DNA of 64,000 bases from Streptomyces griseoincarnatus (lineage in GTDB: Bacteria > Actinomycetota > Actinomycetes > Streptomycetales > Streptomycetaceae). The translations under genes were made by a program, and so were the position numbers. Under the pieces are notes generated by a model. That model saw only the letters and a program-made list of their open reading frames with translations. It did not search any database and was not told where the DNA came from. This document shows positions 1-8,797 of this stretch, in pieces (positions within the stretch are counted from its first letter, which is position 1; every line of letters starts with the position of its first letter). The stretch is from contig BMTH01000004.1 in NCBI GenBank assembly GCA_014649575.1, forward strand, positions 62,001 through 126,000, written 5' to 3'.

Positions 1-216
1 GGGAGACCGGGTCCGGCCCGCGCGGAGCGGCGCCCCGGCGGCCCGTCGACGCCACTGCCGGCCCGCACGGGGCCACGGTGCCCACGTACGCCCCGGGGGG
101 CATCGGGGCGTGAAGCGGCGTCCCGACAAGGTTCCCGGGGCGCGCCTGGAACGCGTCCGCAACCCCGTCCGCCTGCGGGGCACAGCGCGGCGCTCGAGGC
201 GCCCTCAGGCACCACA

Positions 217-250
217 GGACCCCGGAACCGGCGCAGGGGTTCCGGGGTCC
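217..250. terminator. lexA terminator hairpin
   Basis: Two perfect 13-bp arms (GGACCCCGGAACC and its complement) enclose an 8-nt loop about 50 bp past the lexA stop codon. I see no gene in bases 1-299; this hairpin is the only structured element there. Confidence 0.75.
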
Positions 251-299
251 GGTCAGGGGGCGGGGAGGGCCGAGGGAGTGGCCCGGCGTCCCGCCGGGG

Positions 300-1079
300 T
301 CAGACGCGGCGGAGGACGGCCACCACCTTGCCGAGGATCGTCGCGTCGTCGCCGGGGATCGGCTCGTAGGCCGCGTTGTGCGGGAGCAGCCACACATGGC
401 CGTCCTCCCGCTTGAACCGCTTCACGGTCGCCTCGCCGTCGAGCATCGCCGCCACGATGTCGCCGTTCTCGGCGACCGGCTGGCGGCGGACCGTGACCCA
501 GTCGCCGTCGCAGATCGCGGCCTCGATCATGGAGTCACCCACGACCTTCAGCACGAACAGCTCACCGTCGCCGACGAGCTGTCGGGGCAGCGGGAAGACG
601 TCCTCGACGGACTCCTCCGCGAGGATCGGGCCACCGGCGGCGATCCGGCCGACCAGCGGCACGTAGGACGCGGCGGGCTTGCCGGCGGTGTCCGTCGGCT
701 GCACGGACGCGGCCTGGTCGGACCCCCGCACCTCGTACGCGCGCGGACGGTGCGGGTCACGGCGCAGGAAACCCTTGCGCTCCAGCGCCATGAGCTGGTG
801 CGCGACGGAGGAGGTGCTGGAGAGCCCGACCGCCTGGCCGATCTCCCGCATCGACGGCGGGTACCCGCGCCGCTGCACCGAGTCCCTGATGACCTCGATG
901 ACCCGGCGCTGGCGGTCGGTGAGTCCGGAACTGTCCGCCCGGATGCCGGGAGGTCGGCCCGGCAGGGAGCGCTTGTGCGCTTCGGGATTCGTGGCTTCGT
1001 TCATCGCATGCACCGGCTCGATGCGGCCCTGGGAGCGGTCCTGGGCAGTGATGGCGGCACTGTCTGCGGTGGTGGTCAC
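300..1079 (-). CDS. lexA: LexA repressor (SOS response)
   Basis: This is the SOS transcriptional repressor and self-cleaving protease, 259 residues from the chosen start. An N-terminal winged helix-turn-helix covers about residues 53-118 ([12 protein letters not shown], then [13 protein letters not shown]). A C-terminal S24 peptidase domain follows from about 135. The Ala148-Gly149 autocleavage bond lies in RIAAGGP, the catalytic Ser183 in GDSM and the Lys220 in EATVKRF, so the protein should be functional. I chose the GTG at 1079 because GAGAGG lies 8 nt upstream; a start at 1112 and an internal ATG (residue 26) are also possible. It is transcribed away from nrdR across a 587-bp gap that contains an SOS box, so autoregulation is expected from what is known of the family. 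Confidence 0.95.
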   Translation of the reverse strand: MTTTADSAAITAQDRSQGRIEPVHAMNEATNPEAHKRSLPGRPPGIRADSSGLTDRQRRVIEVIRDSVQRRGYPPSMREIGQAVGLSSTSSVAHQLMALERKGFLRRDPHRPRAYEVRGSDQAASVQPTDTAGKPAASYVPLVGRIAAGGPILAEESVEDVFPLPRQLVGDGELFVLKVVGDSMIEAAICDGDWVTVRRQPVAENGDIVAAMLDGEATVKRFKREDGHVWLLPHNAAYEPIPGDDATILGKVVAVLRRV

Positions 1080-1140
1080 GGTCGGCCCCTCTCGATGGTC
1101 TCCCTGCAGCACAACGGTAGATGCTTTCGAAAGGTTGCGC

Positions 1141-1154
1141 CAAACACACGTTCG
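1141..1154. promoter_or_regulatory. LexA binding site (SOS box)
   Basis: CAAACACACGTTCG matches the actinobacterial SOS box CGAACnnnnGTTCG at all but one defined position. It lies 62 bp upstream of the lexA start, in the usual place for autorepression. Confidence 0.8.
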
Positions 1155-1514
1155 AGTGAAAAATCGCGAATTGCGGCACGCGTTCTTTCGCCGAGGTGTA
1201 TTGGTCGCCGCACTTCCTGCCGGACAAACGGGCCATTTGTTGTACTCTTCACCGCCGAGGTGTCCGCCGGGGCGGCGGTCTCGCGGCGCGCGGTCTCAGT
1301 CTGCCATCGTGGGCCCCCGCGCGCGTGAAGCGGCCCCGCCCTGTTCCGGAGCGGCACGCCCTCTCTTCGTACCCGGCACGCCTTCTCCCCAACGGGCGGA
1401 GCTCCCGGAGTGCACCGGCTCACGGCCCGCCGGCCCCGCGACGGGCATGGATCCCAGGCCGTCTTCCCGCTCAGGCGCGCGACACGCGTGCGGGCCTCGT
1501 TGTATGAGCCAATC

Positions 1515-1561
1515 CCCACATGTAGTGGTTGGATTGCGGCAGCAGCCCAGAAGTTGTGGTC
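1515..1561. promoter_or_regulatory. paired NrdR boxes upstream of nrdRJ
   Basis: Two related 16-bp imperfect palindromes occur at 1515-1530 (CCCACATGTAGTGGTT) and 1546-1561 (CCCAGAAGTTGTGGTC). Their centres are 31 bp apart, about three helical turns, which is the known arrangement of NrdR boxes. A possible -10 (TATGCT, 1592-1597) lies just downstream, so NrdR bound here would block the nrdRJ promoter. The rest of the gap between 1155 and 1514 shows only a weak inverted repeat (ACAAA/TTTGT, 1224-1240). Confidence 0.75.
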
Positions 1562-1666
1562 CCCCCGGTCTTCAAGGCTTCCGCGATCGCCTATGCTGGT
1601 GCTGCTTCGTGAGGCCCCTGAGGCCTGGCGAGGTCATTGAGTCTGCTGTGAGGAGGGTTGGGATCC

Positions 1667-2224
1667 ATGCACTGCCCCTTCTGCAGGCACCCCGACAGCC
1701 GTGTCGTCGACAGTCGTACGACCGACGACGGCACGTCGATCCGCAGGCGCCGCCAGTGCCCGGACTGCTCCCGTCGTTTCACGACCGTGGAGACGTGTTC
1801 GCTCATGGTGGTCAAGCGTTCGGGAGTCACCGAGCCGTTCAGCCGCACCAAGATCATCAACGGTGTGCGCAAGGCGTGCCAGGGACGGCCCGTCACCGAG
1901 GACGCCCTCGCCCAGCTCGGCCAGCGGGTCGAGGAAGCGGTGCGGGCCACCGGAAGCGCCGAGCTGACCACCCACGACGTGGGGCTGGCCATACTCGGCC
2001 CGTTGCAGGAACTCGACCTCGTGGCCTATCTGCGGTTCGCGTCCGTCTACCGGGCGTTCGACTCGCTGGAGGACTTCGAGGCCGCGATCGCGGAACTCCG
2101 GCGGGCGGAGCGGCCCGCCGAGGGCGACGGGGGCGGCGACGGGGCCGCCCCGGGGAGCCAGGAAGACGACAGCGGGCAGGAGGGGGCCGCGCAGGTCCCC
2201 GCGCCCGCTCCCGCCGCCGGCTGA
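1667..2224 (+). CDS. nrdR: NrdR, repressor of ribonucleotide reductase genes
   Basis: The 185-residue protein has the full NrdR layout. A zinc ribbon ([17 protein letters not shown], then CPDC) occupies residues 1-45 and an ATP-cone covers about 46-140. The last 40 residues are an acidic, Gly/Pro-rich tail. NrdR senses ATP/dATP through the cone and represses nrd genes. The ATG at 1667 is preceded at a good distance by AGGAGG (1651-1656); an in-frame TTG at 1658 is less likely. It is followed by nrdJ, which it is expected to control together with itself through the paired boxes at 1515-1561. Confidence 0.96.
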   Translation: MHCPFCRHPDSRVVDSRTTDDGTSIRRRRQCPDCSRRFTTVETCSLMVVKRSGVTEPFSRTKIINGVRKACQGRPVTEDALAQLGQRVEEAVRATGSAELTTHDVGLAILGPLQELDLVAYLRFASVYRAFDSLEDFEAAIAELRRAERPAEGDGGGDGAAPGSQEDDSGQEGAAQVPAPAPAAG

Positions 2225-2236
2225 GCGGCGGTCCGG

Positions 2237-2257
2237 CCCCGGACGCGAGGGTCCGGG
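2237..2257 (+). terminator. hairpin in the nrdR-nrdJ leader
   Basis: CCCGGAC and GTCCGGG form a 7-bp stem around a 6-nt loop, 12 bp after the nrdR stop and about 130 bp before nrdJ. It could be a partial terminator that sets the nrdR:nrdJ ratio. There is no U-tract, and I see no cobalamin riboswitch in this 164-nt leader. Confidence 0.4.
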
Positions 2258-2388
2258 ACCGGTTCGACCGGCGGCGAAGAAGACCTGTTGCGGGCAGGCG
2301 AGTGGGTGCCCGCAGCATCAGACAGAACACCGTGCCACGGGGACATCGGGGCACTTCAGGGCGTTTTCGCCCGTATCAGGGAGGCGGC

Positions 2389-5283
2389 ATGACAGAGACG
2401 GCGAGCGGTCCGGCACGTAGTTCCCGAGCCAAGGCGAGCAAGGCCGGCAAGGGACTGCGGGTCGAGCGCATCCACACCACCCCGGGGGTCCACCCGTACG
2501 ACGAGGTGGCCTGGGAGCGCCGTGACGTCGTCATGACCAACTGGCGCGACGGCTCGGTCAACTTCGAGCAGCGCGGCGTGGAGTTCCCCGACTTCTGGTC
2601 GGTGAACGCGGTCAACATCGTCACCAGCAAGTACTTCCGGGGCGCCGTCGGCACCCCGCAGCGCGAGACCGGCCTCAAGCAGCTGATCGACCGCATCGTG
2701 AAGACGTACCGGAAGGCCGGCGAGGACAACAGGTACTTCGCCTCGCCCGCCGACGCCGAGATCTTCGAGCACGAGCTGGCCTACGCCCTCCTGCACCAGA
2801 TCTTCAGCTTCAACAGCCCCGTGTGGTTCAACGTGGGCACGCCCCAGCCGCAGCAGGTCAGCGCCTGCTTCATCCTGTCCGTCGACGACTCCATGGAGTC
2901 GATCCTCGACTGGTACAAGGAAGAGGGCATGATCTTCAAGGGCGGCTCCGGCGCCGGCCTGAACCTCTCCCGCATCCGCTCCTCCAAGGAGCTCCTCTCC
3001 TCCGGCGGCAACGCCTCCGGCCCCGTCTCCTTCATGCGCGGCGCCGACGCCTCCGCCGGCACCATCAAGTCCGGCGGCGCCACCCGCCGCGCGGCCAAGA
3101 TGGTCGTGCTCGACGTCGACCACCCCGACATCGAGGACTTCGTCGAGACCAAGGTGAAGGAGGAGGAGAAGATCCGCGTCCTGCGTGACGCGGGCTTCGA
3201 CATGGACCTGGGCGGCGACGACATCGCCTCCGTCCAGTACCAGAACGCCAACAACTCCGTGCGCGTCAACGACGAGTTCATGGAGGCCGTCGAGAAGGGC
3301 GGCAGGTTCGGCCTGCGTGCCCGCATGACCGGTGAGGTCATCGAGGAGGTCGACGCCAAGACGCTCTTCCGCAAGATCGCCGAGGCCGCGTGGGCCTGCG
3401 CCGACCCGGGCATCCAGTACGACGGCGTCATCAACCACTGGCACACCTGCCCCGAGTCCGGCCGGATCACCGCGTCGAACCCGTGCAGCGAGTACATGCA
3501 CCTGGACAACACGTCCTGCAACCTGGCCTCGCTGAACCTGATGAAGTTCCTCAAGGACGACGGCCTGGGCAACCAGTCGTTCGAGACCGAGCGCTTCCAG
3601 AAGGTCGTCGAGCTGGTCATCACCGCGATGGACATCTCGATCTGCTTCGCGGACTTCCCGACCGAGAAGATCGGCGAGAACACCCGCGCCTTCCGTCAGC
3701 TCGGCATCGGTTACGCCAACCTCGGCGCGCTGCTGATGGCCACCGGTCACGCCTACGACTCCGACGGCGGCCGCGCCCTCGCCGGGTCCATCACCTCCCT
3801 GATGACCGGCACCGCCTACCGCCGCTCCGCCGAGCTCGCCGCGATCGTCGGCCCGTACGACGGCTACGCCCGCAACGCCGACGCCCACAAGCGCGTCATG
3901 AAGCAGCACGCCGACGCCAACGGCGTCGCCACGCGTATGGACGACCTGGACACCCCGGTGTGGGCGGCCGCCACCGAGGCCTGGCAGGACGTCCTGCGCC
4001 TCGGCGAGAAGAACGGCTTCCGCAACGCCCAGGCGTCGGTGCTCGCCCCGACCGGCACCATCGGCCTGGCGATGTCCTGCGACACCACCGGTGTCGAGCC
4101 CGACCTCGCCCTGGTCAAGTTCAAGAAGCTGGTCGGCGGCGGCTCGATGCAGATCGTCAACGGCACCGTCCCGCAGGCACTGCGCCGCCTGGGCTACCAG
4201 GAGGAGCAGATCGAGGCGATCGTCGCCCACATCGCCGAGAACGGCAACGTGATCGACGCCCCCGGCCTCAAGACCGAGCACTACGAGGTGTTCGACTGCG
4301 CCATGGGCGAGCGCGCCATCTCCCCGATGGGCCACGTCCGCATGATGGCCGCGATCCAGCCGTGGATCTCCGGCGCCATCTCCAAGACGGTCAATATGCC
4401 GGAGACGGCGACCGTCGAGGAGGTCGAGGAGATCTACTTCGAGGCCTGGAAGCTGGGCGTCAAGGCGCTCGCCATCTACCGCGACAACTGCAAGGTCGGC
4501 CAGCCCCTCTCCGCCAAGACCAAGGAGAAGGAAAAGGCCGAGGTCACGGAGAAGGCCGAGGAGACCATCCGCGCCGCGGTCGAGAAGGTCGTCGAGTACC
4601 GCCCGGTCCGCAAGCGCCTCCCCAAGGGCCGTCCCGGCATCACCACCTCCTTCACGGTGGGCGGCGCCGAGGGCTACATGACCGCCAACTCCTACCCGGA
4701 CGACGGTCTCGGCGAGGTCTTCCTGAAGATGTCCAAGCAGGGCTCCACGCTCGCCGGCATGATGGACGCCTTCTCCATCGCCGTCTCGGTGGGCCTCCAG
4801 TACGGCGTGCCGCTGGAGACCTACGTCTCGAAGTTCACCAACATGCGCTTCGAGCCGGCCGGCATGACGGACGACCCGGACGTGCGGATGGCGCAGTCGA
4901 TCGTCGACTACATCTTCCGCCGCCTGGCGCTGGACTTCCTGCCGTTCGAGACGCGCTCCGCGCTCGGCATCCACTCCGCCGAGGAGCGCCAGCGTCACCT
5001 GGAGACCGGCTCCTACGAGCCGACCGACGACGAGGTCGACGTCGAGGGCCTGGCCCAGTCGGCCCCGCGCGCCCAGGAGCTGAAGGCGGTCTCCACGCCG
5101 AAGGCCGAGACCGAGGCGGCCAAGCCGGCCCCGAAGCAGGCCCACACCAGCGCCGAGCTGGTGGAGATGCAGCTGGGCATCCAGGCCGACGCCCCGCTGT
5201 GCTTCTCCTGCGGCACGAAGATGCAGCGCGCCGGCTCCTGCTACATCTGCGAGGGCTGCGGCTCGACCAGCGGCTGCAGCTGA
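2389..5283 (+). CDS. nrdJ: adenosylcobalamin-dependent (class II) ribonucleotide reductase
   Basis: The 964-residue enzyme reduces ribonucleotides to deoxyribonucleotides using coenzyme B12 and needs no oxygen. Visible class II features are the N-terminal barrel with SACFILSVDDSME (first redox cysteine), the finger-loop motif NPCSE, the second redox cysteine in NTSCNLASLNL, and the phosphate-binding segment around APTGTIGLAMSCDTTG. The C-terminus carries paired cysteines (CFSCGTKMQRAGSCYICEGCG) that re-reduce the active site. A charged, coiled, Glu/Lys-rich insert lies at about residues 705-745. The ATG at 2389 follows GGGAGGCGG. It is the second gene of the nrdRJ unit and ends before a strong terminator. 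Confidence 0.97.
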   Translation: MTETASGPARSSRAKASKAGKGLRVERIHTTPGVHPYDEVAWERRDVVMTNWRDGSVNFEQRGVEFPDFWSVNAVNIVTSKYFRGAVGTPQRETGLKQLIDRIVKTYRKAGEDNRYFASPADAEIFEHELAYALLHQIFSFNSPVWFNVGTPQPQQVSACFILSVDDSMESILDWYKEEGMIFKGGSGAGLNLSRIRSSKELLSSGGNASGPVSFMRGADASAGTIKSGGATRRAAKMVVLDVDHPDIEDFVETKVKEEEKIRVLRDAGFDMDLGGDDIASVQYQNANNSVRVNDEFMEAVEKGGRFGLRARMTGEVIEEVDAKTLFRKIAEAAWACADPGIQYDGVINHWHTCPESGRITASNPCSEYMHLDNTSCNLASLNLMKFLKDDGLGNQSFETERFQKVVELVITAMDISICFADFPTEKIGENTRAFRQLGIGYANLGALLMATGHAYDSDGGRALAGSITSLMTGTAYRRSAELAAIVGPYDGYARNADAHKRVMKQHADANGVATRMDDLDTPVWAAATEAWQDVLRLGEKNGFRNAQASVLAPTGTIGLAMSCDTTGVEPDLALVKFKKLVGGGSMQIVNGTVPQALRRLGYQEEQIEAIVAHIAENGNVIDAPGLKTEHYEVFDCAMGERAISPMGHVRMMAAIQPWISGAISKTVNMPETATVEEVEEIYFEAWKLGVKALAIYRDNCKVGQPLSAKTKEKEKAEVTEKAEETIRAAVEKVVEYRPVRKRLPKGRPGITTSFTVGGAEGYMTANSYPDDGLGEVFLKMSKQGSTLAGMMDAFSIAVSVGLQYGVPLETYVSKFTNMRFEPAGMTDDPDVRMAQSIVDYIFRRLALDFLPFETRSALGIHSAEERQRHLETGSYEPTDDEVDVEGLAQSAPRAQELKAVSTPKAETEAAKPAPKQAHTSAELVEMQLGIQADAPLCFSCGTKMQRAGSCYICEGCGSTSGCS

Positions 5284-5321
5284 CGCCGACCCGCCCGGGC
5301 CCTGCCCGGCGGTGAGACGGT

Positions 5322-5359
5322 GAGGGCGGTGGCACCGGGTAACCGGTGCCGCCGCCCTC
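5322..5359. terminator. bidirectional terminator, nrdJ / terD-like
   Basis: Two 17-nt arms (GAGGGCGGTGGCACCGG and its near-complement, with one G-U pair) flank a GTAA tetraloop. It sits between the convergent ends of nrdJ and the TerD-family gene and can serve both. Confidence 0.85.
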
Positions 5360-5398
5360 GGGCGTTCCGCGCCCCTCTCCGTGGGCCGTCCTTCGGGG

Positions 5399-5932
5399 TC
5401 AGGCCCGGCGGGCCGCGCCCATGGCGCGCGTGAAGTCCACCGGGTCGCCGTCGAAGCCGTGCACGCCCGCGCGGAACTCCCAGGGGCCCGAGCCCTCACG
5501 GACGAACTCCGCGACCGTGGCCGCCGTTGCCCCCGGCGCCCCGCCGAAGTCGTCCTCCGCCAGCACGTCGTAGCCCTCGCGGATGCGCAGCCCCGGGTTG
5601 CGCACCCCCGAGAACGTCCGCGGCGCCTGCTGTTGCTGGATGACCACCCCGACCACCACGCGCGCGTAGCGCGGGTCCAGGCGGTCCAGCTCCAGCGTCA
5701 TGACCTCGTCGTACCCGAAGCCCTTGCCGTCCTGGCTGTCCCGGTCGAGCGTGATGGTGCCGTCGGGGGAGCGGCTGTCGAAGTGCACCACGTAGGCGGG
5801 GTCCCCGTGCGGGGCGTCCGCCAGGTAGGGCGCGGCGACCAGATCGAGGTCGGTGGAGGGCTCCTCCGACGGACTCGGATCCCACCGCAGCGCGATCTCG
5901 ACCTTGCGGATCCCCTTGTTGAGGCCGTTCAC
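5399..5932 (-). CDS. TerD-family calcium-binding stress protein
   Basis: The 177-residue protein begins VNGLNKGIRKVEIALRWDPS, followed by TDLDLVAAPYLAD and a segment ending in GDPAYVVHFDSRSPDG, which is the order of strands and acidic loops in TerD domains. Members bind calcium and are linked to tellurite and other stress resistance; the exact biochemical role is unknown. The GTG at 5932 has GGAAGGGG about 7 nt upstream; a longer reading to 6016 lacks this and is basic and low-complexity. It stands alone, convergent with nrdJ and divergent from the next gene. Confidence 0.85.
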   Translation of the reverse strand: MNGLNKGIRKVEIALRWDPSPSEEPSTDLDLVAAPYLADAPHGDPAYVVHFDSRSPDGTITLDRDSQDGKGFGYDEVMTLELDRLDPRYARVVVGVVIQQQQAPRTFSGVRNPGLRIREGYDVLAEDDFGGAPGATAATVAEFVREGSGPWEFRAGVHGFDGDPVDFTRAMGAARRA

Positions 5933-6077
5933 CAGTTGTCCCCTTCCACGTGACCGTCCTGCCGGCGCACCCCAACTACCGCGAAACCACGGCAGTTTGT
6001 CCATCCTGCCACGCATGCGCTCCCGGGCGCCGGTACGCAGTCCTCGCGAGGGCGACCGGGGCCGCGCTCCCTGGCCT

Positions 6078-6083
6078 TACGAT
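6078..6083 (+). promoter_or_regulatory. -10 hexamer of a leaderless promoter
   Basis: TACGAT ends 6 nt before the GTG at 6090, so transcription should start at or next to the start codon. No ribosome-binding site is present. Confidence 0.55.
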
Positions 6084-6089
6084 GGCGCG

Positions 6090-6695
6090 GTGCTGGTCAA
6101 GTGGATTCGCTGCACCGTGGTGGACCGTCGGGGGTTCGAGCGGGGACAGCGGAAGTGGGCGGGGCTTCTGGGGGAGCCGGGGTTTCGCGCGCAGGGTGGC
6201 GGCTGGAGCCGGGGCCGGCAGGACGTGGCGCACGTCTTCTCCTTCTGGGAGAGCCGCGCCTTCTACGACTCCTTCATGGCCCGGTCCCACGACCGGCTGG
6301 CCTCCTCCCAGGCGGGCACCTTCAAGAACGCCCAGGTCAGGCTGTTCGACCACCGCTTCGACGTGAAGACGGGGTTCGAGGCCCGCTTCACCGACGCCGA
6401 CCTGATCCGGGTCGCGCTGTGCCGCGTCCACGAGGAGCGCGCCGAGCACTTCGTCCTCATGCAGGAGAAGGTCTGGAACCCGGCCATGGCCGGCTCGCCC
6501 GGCATGGTGAGAGGTCTGTTCGGCGAGGCGCCGGGCAGCGAGTACCTCGTGCTCTCGATGTGGCGGTCCGCCGCCGAACACGGAAAGTACCGGACCGAAC
6601 GAGTGGAGCGACTGGCGTTGAGGGCGCAGACCGAGGCGGACGTCGCGGCCCTCGCGGGCGACATCGTCGACATGGAGTCCGCCTGGACGGTGTGA
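6090..6695 (+). CDS. DUF4937-type dimeric alpha/beta-barrel protein
   Basis: The 201-residue protein starts VLVKWIRCTVVDRRGFERGQRKWAGL. It has two similar halves, each with a strand-helix-strand pattern and aromatic clusters such as HVFSFWESRAFYDSFMARSHD and YLVLSMWRSAAEHGKYRTE. This resembles the duplicated dimeric alpha/beta barrel (YdbC/DUF4937, related to antibiotic-biosynthesis monooxygenases). No cofactor motif is seen and the substrate is unknown. The start is set by the leaderless promoter just upstream; there is no ribosome-binding site. It is a single-gene unit between a divergent TerD gene and a promoter for the next gene. Confidence 0.75.
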   Translation: MLVKWIRCTVVDRRGFERGQRKWAGLLGEPGFRAQGGGWSRGRQDVAHVFSFWESRAFYDSFMARSHDRLASSQAGTFKNAQVRLFDHRFDVKTGFEARFTDADLIRVALCRVHEERAEHFVLMQEKVWNPAMAGSPGMVRGLFGEAPGSEYLVLSMWRSAAEHGKYRTERVERLALRAQTEADVAALAGDIVDMESAWTV

Positions 6696-6782
6696 GCACG
6701 CTTCCGTGGCCCGGCGCGGCGAAGATGTGTGACAAATGCCGTACGGAGCCCGCACGAGTGCCCGAAGCGCCCTCGCCCGATC

Positions 6783-6788
6783 TAGGGT
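6783..6788 (+). promoter_or_regulatory. -10 hexamer of a leaderless promoter
   Basis: TAGGGT ends 6 nt before the ATG at 6795. No ribosome-binding site lies in between. Confidence 0.5.
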
Positions 6789-6794
6789 TTTGGC

Positions 6795-7454
6795 ATGGCA
6801 CGACCACGGCGCATCGTCCTTGTCCGGCACGGTGAATCAACGGGCAATGTTGACGACACCGTCTATGAGCGCGAGCCCGACCACGCCCTCGGCCTCACCG
6901 AGCGGGGCAGAAAGCAGGCCGAGGGGACGGGCGAGCGGCTCCGCGACCTCTTCGGCCAGGAGCGGGTCAGCGTCTACGTGTCCCCGTACCGACGGACGCT
7001 TGAGACCCTGCACGCCTTCCACCTCGACCCGGACCTGATACGCGTCCGGGAGGAGCCCCGCCTGCGCGAACAGGACTGGGGGAACTGGCAGGACCGCGCG
7101 GACGTCCGCCTCCAGAAGGCCTACCGGGACGCCTACGGCCACTTCTTCTACCGCTTCGCCCAGGGCGAGTCCGGCGCCGACGTCTACGACCGCGTGGGCG
7201 GCTTCCTGGAGAGCCTGTTCCGCAGTTTCGAGGCCCCGGATCATCCGCCGAACGTCCTCATCGTCACCCACGGCCTGGCCATGCGGCTGTTCTGCATGCG
7301 GTGGTTCCACTGGACCGTGGCGGAGTTCGAGTCGCTGTCCAACCCGGGGAACGCCGAGGTGAGGATGCTCGTCCTGGGCGAGAACGGGAAGTACGCGCTC
7401 GACAAGCCCTTCGAGCGCTGGCGCGAGCCGGGGCGTTACCCGATCACCGGATAG
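6795..7454 (+). CDS. histidine phosphatase (phosphoglycerate-mutase superfamily)
   Basis: The 219-residue protein starts MARPRRIVLVRHGEST, the RHGxS/T signature whose histidine takes the phosphate. SPYRRTLET holds the second conserved arginine, and VTHGLAMRLF near residue 158 gives the second catalytic histidine. The length fits small broad-specificity phosphatases of this family; the substrate cannot be told from sequence. It appears leaderless. The next gene follows after 49 bp with its own ribosome-binding site, so the two may share a transcript. Confidence 0.88.
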   Translation: MARPRRIVLVRHGESTGNVDDTVYEREPDHALGLTERGRKQAEGTGERLRDLFGQERVSVYVSPYRRTLETLHAFHLDPDLIRVREEPRLREQDWGNWQDRADVRLQKAYRDAYGHFFYRFAQGESGADVYDRVGGFLESLFRSFEAPDHPPNVLIVTHGLAMRLFCMRWFHWTVAEFESLSNPGNAEVRMLVLGENGKYALDKPFERWREPGRYPITG

Positions 7455-7503
7455 ACGAGATGTACTGGAGTCGGCGAGAGCCGGATGGGAGAGTTGCGAG
7501 GCG

Positions 7504-8418
7504 ATGACCACTGATCGTTCCCCAAAGGCGCGGCTGGGGCGCGCGCTGGCGAGCCTGCGCGGCCTGTCGGTGGGGGATGCGCTCGGCTCGCAGTTCTTCG
7601 TGCCGGTGAACTACCCGCTGCTCAAGCGCCGCGAACTGCCCGGGGGCCCTTGGCAGTGGACCGACGACACCGAGATGGCGTGCTCCGTCGTCACCGTCCT
7701 GGCCACGCACCACCGCATCGACCAGGACGCCCTGGCCCACTCCTTCGCGCACCGCCACGACTTCGACCGGGGGTACGGCCCCGCCGTCAACCGGTTGCTG
7801 CGCCTGGTCCGCGAGGGCGGCGACTGGCGCGAACTGGCCGCCGCGCTCTTCAACGGCCAGGGCTCGTGGGGCAACGGAGCCGCCATGCGCATCGCGCCCT
7901 TGGGCGCCTGGTACGCCGACGACCCCGAGCAGGCCACCCACCAGGCGGAGATCTCCGCCTACCCCACGCACCAGCACCGCGAGGCCGTGGTCGGCGCCAT
8001 GGCCGTCGCCGCGGCGGCCGCCCTCGCCGCCGCGCCGGACGGGCCGCCCGGCGCCGAGGACCTCCTCGACGGGGTCGTCGCGCTGATCCCCGCACGCAGT
8101 GCGGTCGGCGCCGGGCTGCGCCGGGCGCGCGACATGCTCGACTACGGTGACGCGGCCACCGTCGCGGCCGTCCTCGGCTGCGGACGTCGCACGACCGCGC
8201 ACGACACTGTGCCCTTCGCGCTCTGGTCCGCTGCCCGCTCCCTGGCCGACTACGAGCACGCCCTCTGGACGACCGCGCAGGTGGGCGGGGATGTCGACAC
8301 CACCTGCGCCATCGTGGGCGGGGTGGTCGCGGCCGGGTCGGCGGGGGCGCCGCCGGAGGAGTGGGCGGAGCGTGTGGAGGCGTTGCCGGAGTGGGTCATG
8401 CGGTCGGTGGCGGTCTGA
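7504..8418 (+). CDS. ADP-ribosylglycohydrolase family protein
   Basis: The 304-residue protein carries the hallmarks of the dinuclear-magnesium DraG/ARH fold. GLSVGDALGSQFF is at the N-terminus, WTDDTEMA near residue 56 and GGDVDTTCAIVGGVVAA near residue 261; the Asp/Thr residues of these motifs bind the two metals. Members remove ADP-ribose from proteins or small molecules; the target here is unknown. The ATG follows GAGAGTTGCGAGGCG. It probably forms a two-gene unit with the phosphatase. Confidence 0.88.
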   Translation: MTTDRSPKARLGRALASLRGLSVGDALGSQFFVPVNYPLLKRRELPGGPWQWTDDTEMACSVVTVLATHHRIDQDALAHSFAHRHDFDRGYGPAVNRLLRLVREGGDWRELAAALFNGQGSWGNGAAMRIAPLGAWYADDPEQATHQAEISAYPTHQHREAVVGAMAVAAAAALAAAPDGPPGAEDLLDGVVALIPARSAVGAGLRRARDMLDYGDAATVAAVLGCGRRTTAHDTVPFALWSAARSLADYEHALWTTAQVGGDVDTTCAIVGGVVAAGSAGAPPEEWAERVEALPEWVMRSVAV

Positions 8419-8443
8419 GGCGTCCACGCCGGTCCGACCTCTC

Positions 8444-8518
8444 GGGACTCCCCGTCTCGGACCTCCCTGTTTTGGACCTCCCTGTCCTGGGCCCCCCTGT
8501 TTCGGAACTCTCCGTGCA
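8444..8518 (+). repeat. five degenerate 15-bp tandem repeats
   Basis: Five consecutive 15-bp units start at 8444, 8459, 8474, 8489 and 8504, with consensus GGACCTCCCTGTYTY. Units 2 and 3 differ at three positions. They lie in the 379-bp gap between convergent genes. A reading frame starting at ATG 8660 after a good ribosome-binding site runs into the opposite gene and is not called. Confidence 0.7.
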
Positions 8519-8797
8519 GAGTGGGAACTCTGTGTGACCGGCGGTCGTTGTCGGGGTGTCGGCTGCGGGCGGTGCGAGGTGCTGTGGGCCCTGTGCGGTT
8601 CCGCGGAGGCTGACACGTGTCGGCGCGGGGTGCGGGTACTACGGGGAAAGGGGTGCTGGATGACTGTGTGGGCGGGGGTGCTCATCGTGCTGTGCACCGT
8701 GCTGCTGTCGTACGCGCGCCGCCGGCCCGGCGTCGCCCGGCCGACCCCCGTGAAGTCGGCCGGTGCGTCGCCGGGCCGGGCGCGTGCGGTGTTCTCC

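Noticed and set aside
2225..2388. Possible cobalamin riboswitch before nrdJ
   Set aside because: No B12-box or matching stems are seen in the 164-nt leader. Control is explained by the NrdR boxes.
2356..5499. Long minus-strand frame opposite nrdJ (1047 codons)
   Set aside because: It is the mirror of a real gene's G/C-rich third positions: the translation is Leu/Gly/Val/Asp/Arg-rich and lacks domains. The same holds for long frames opposite pat, parC, hrdB and parE.
8660..8797. Plus-strand frame with a good ribosome-binding site and a membrane-helix start (MTVWAGVLIVLCTVLLSYA)
   Set aside because: The frame has no stop until 10420 and runs through the opposite exporter gene. It may be the scar of an old gene, but as it stands it cannot be called.
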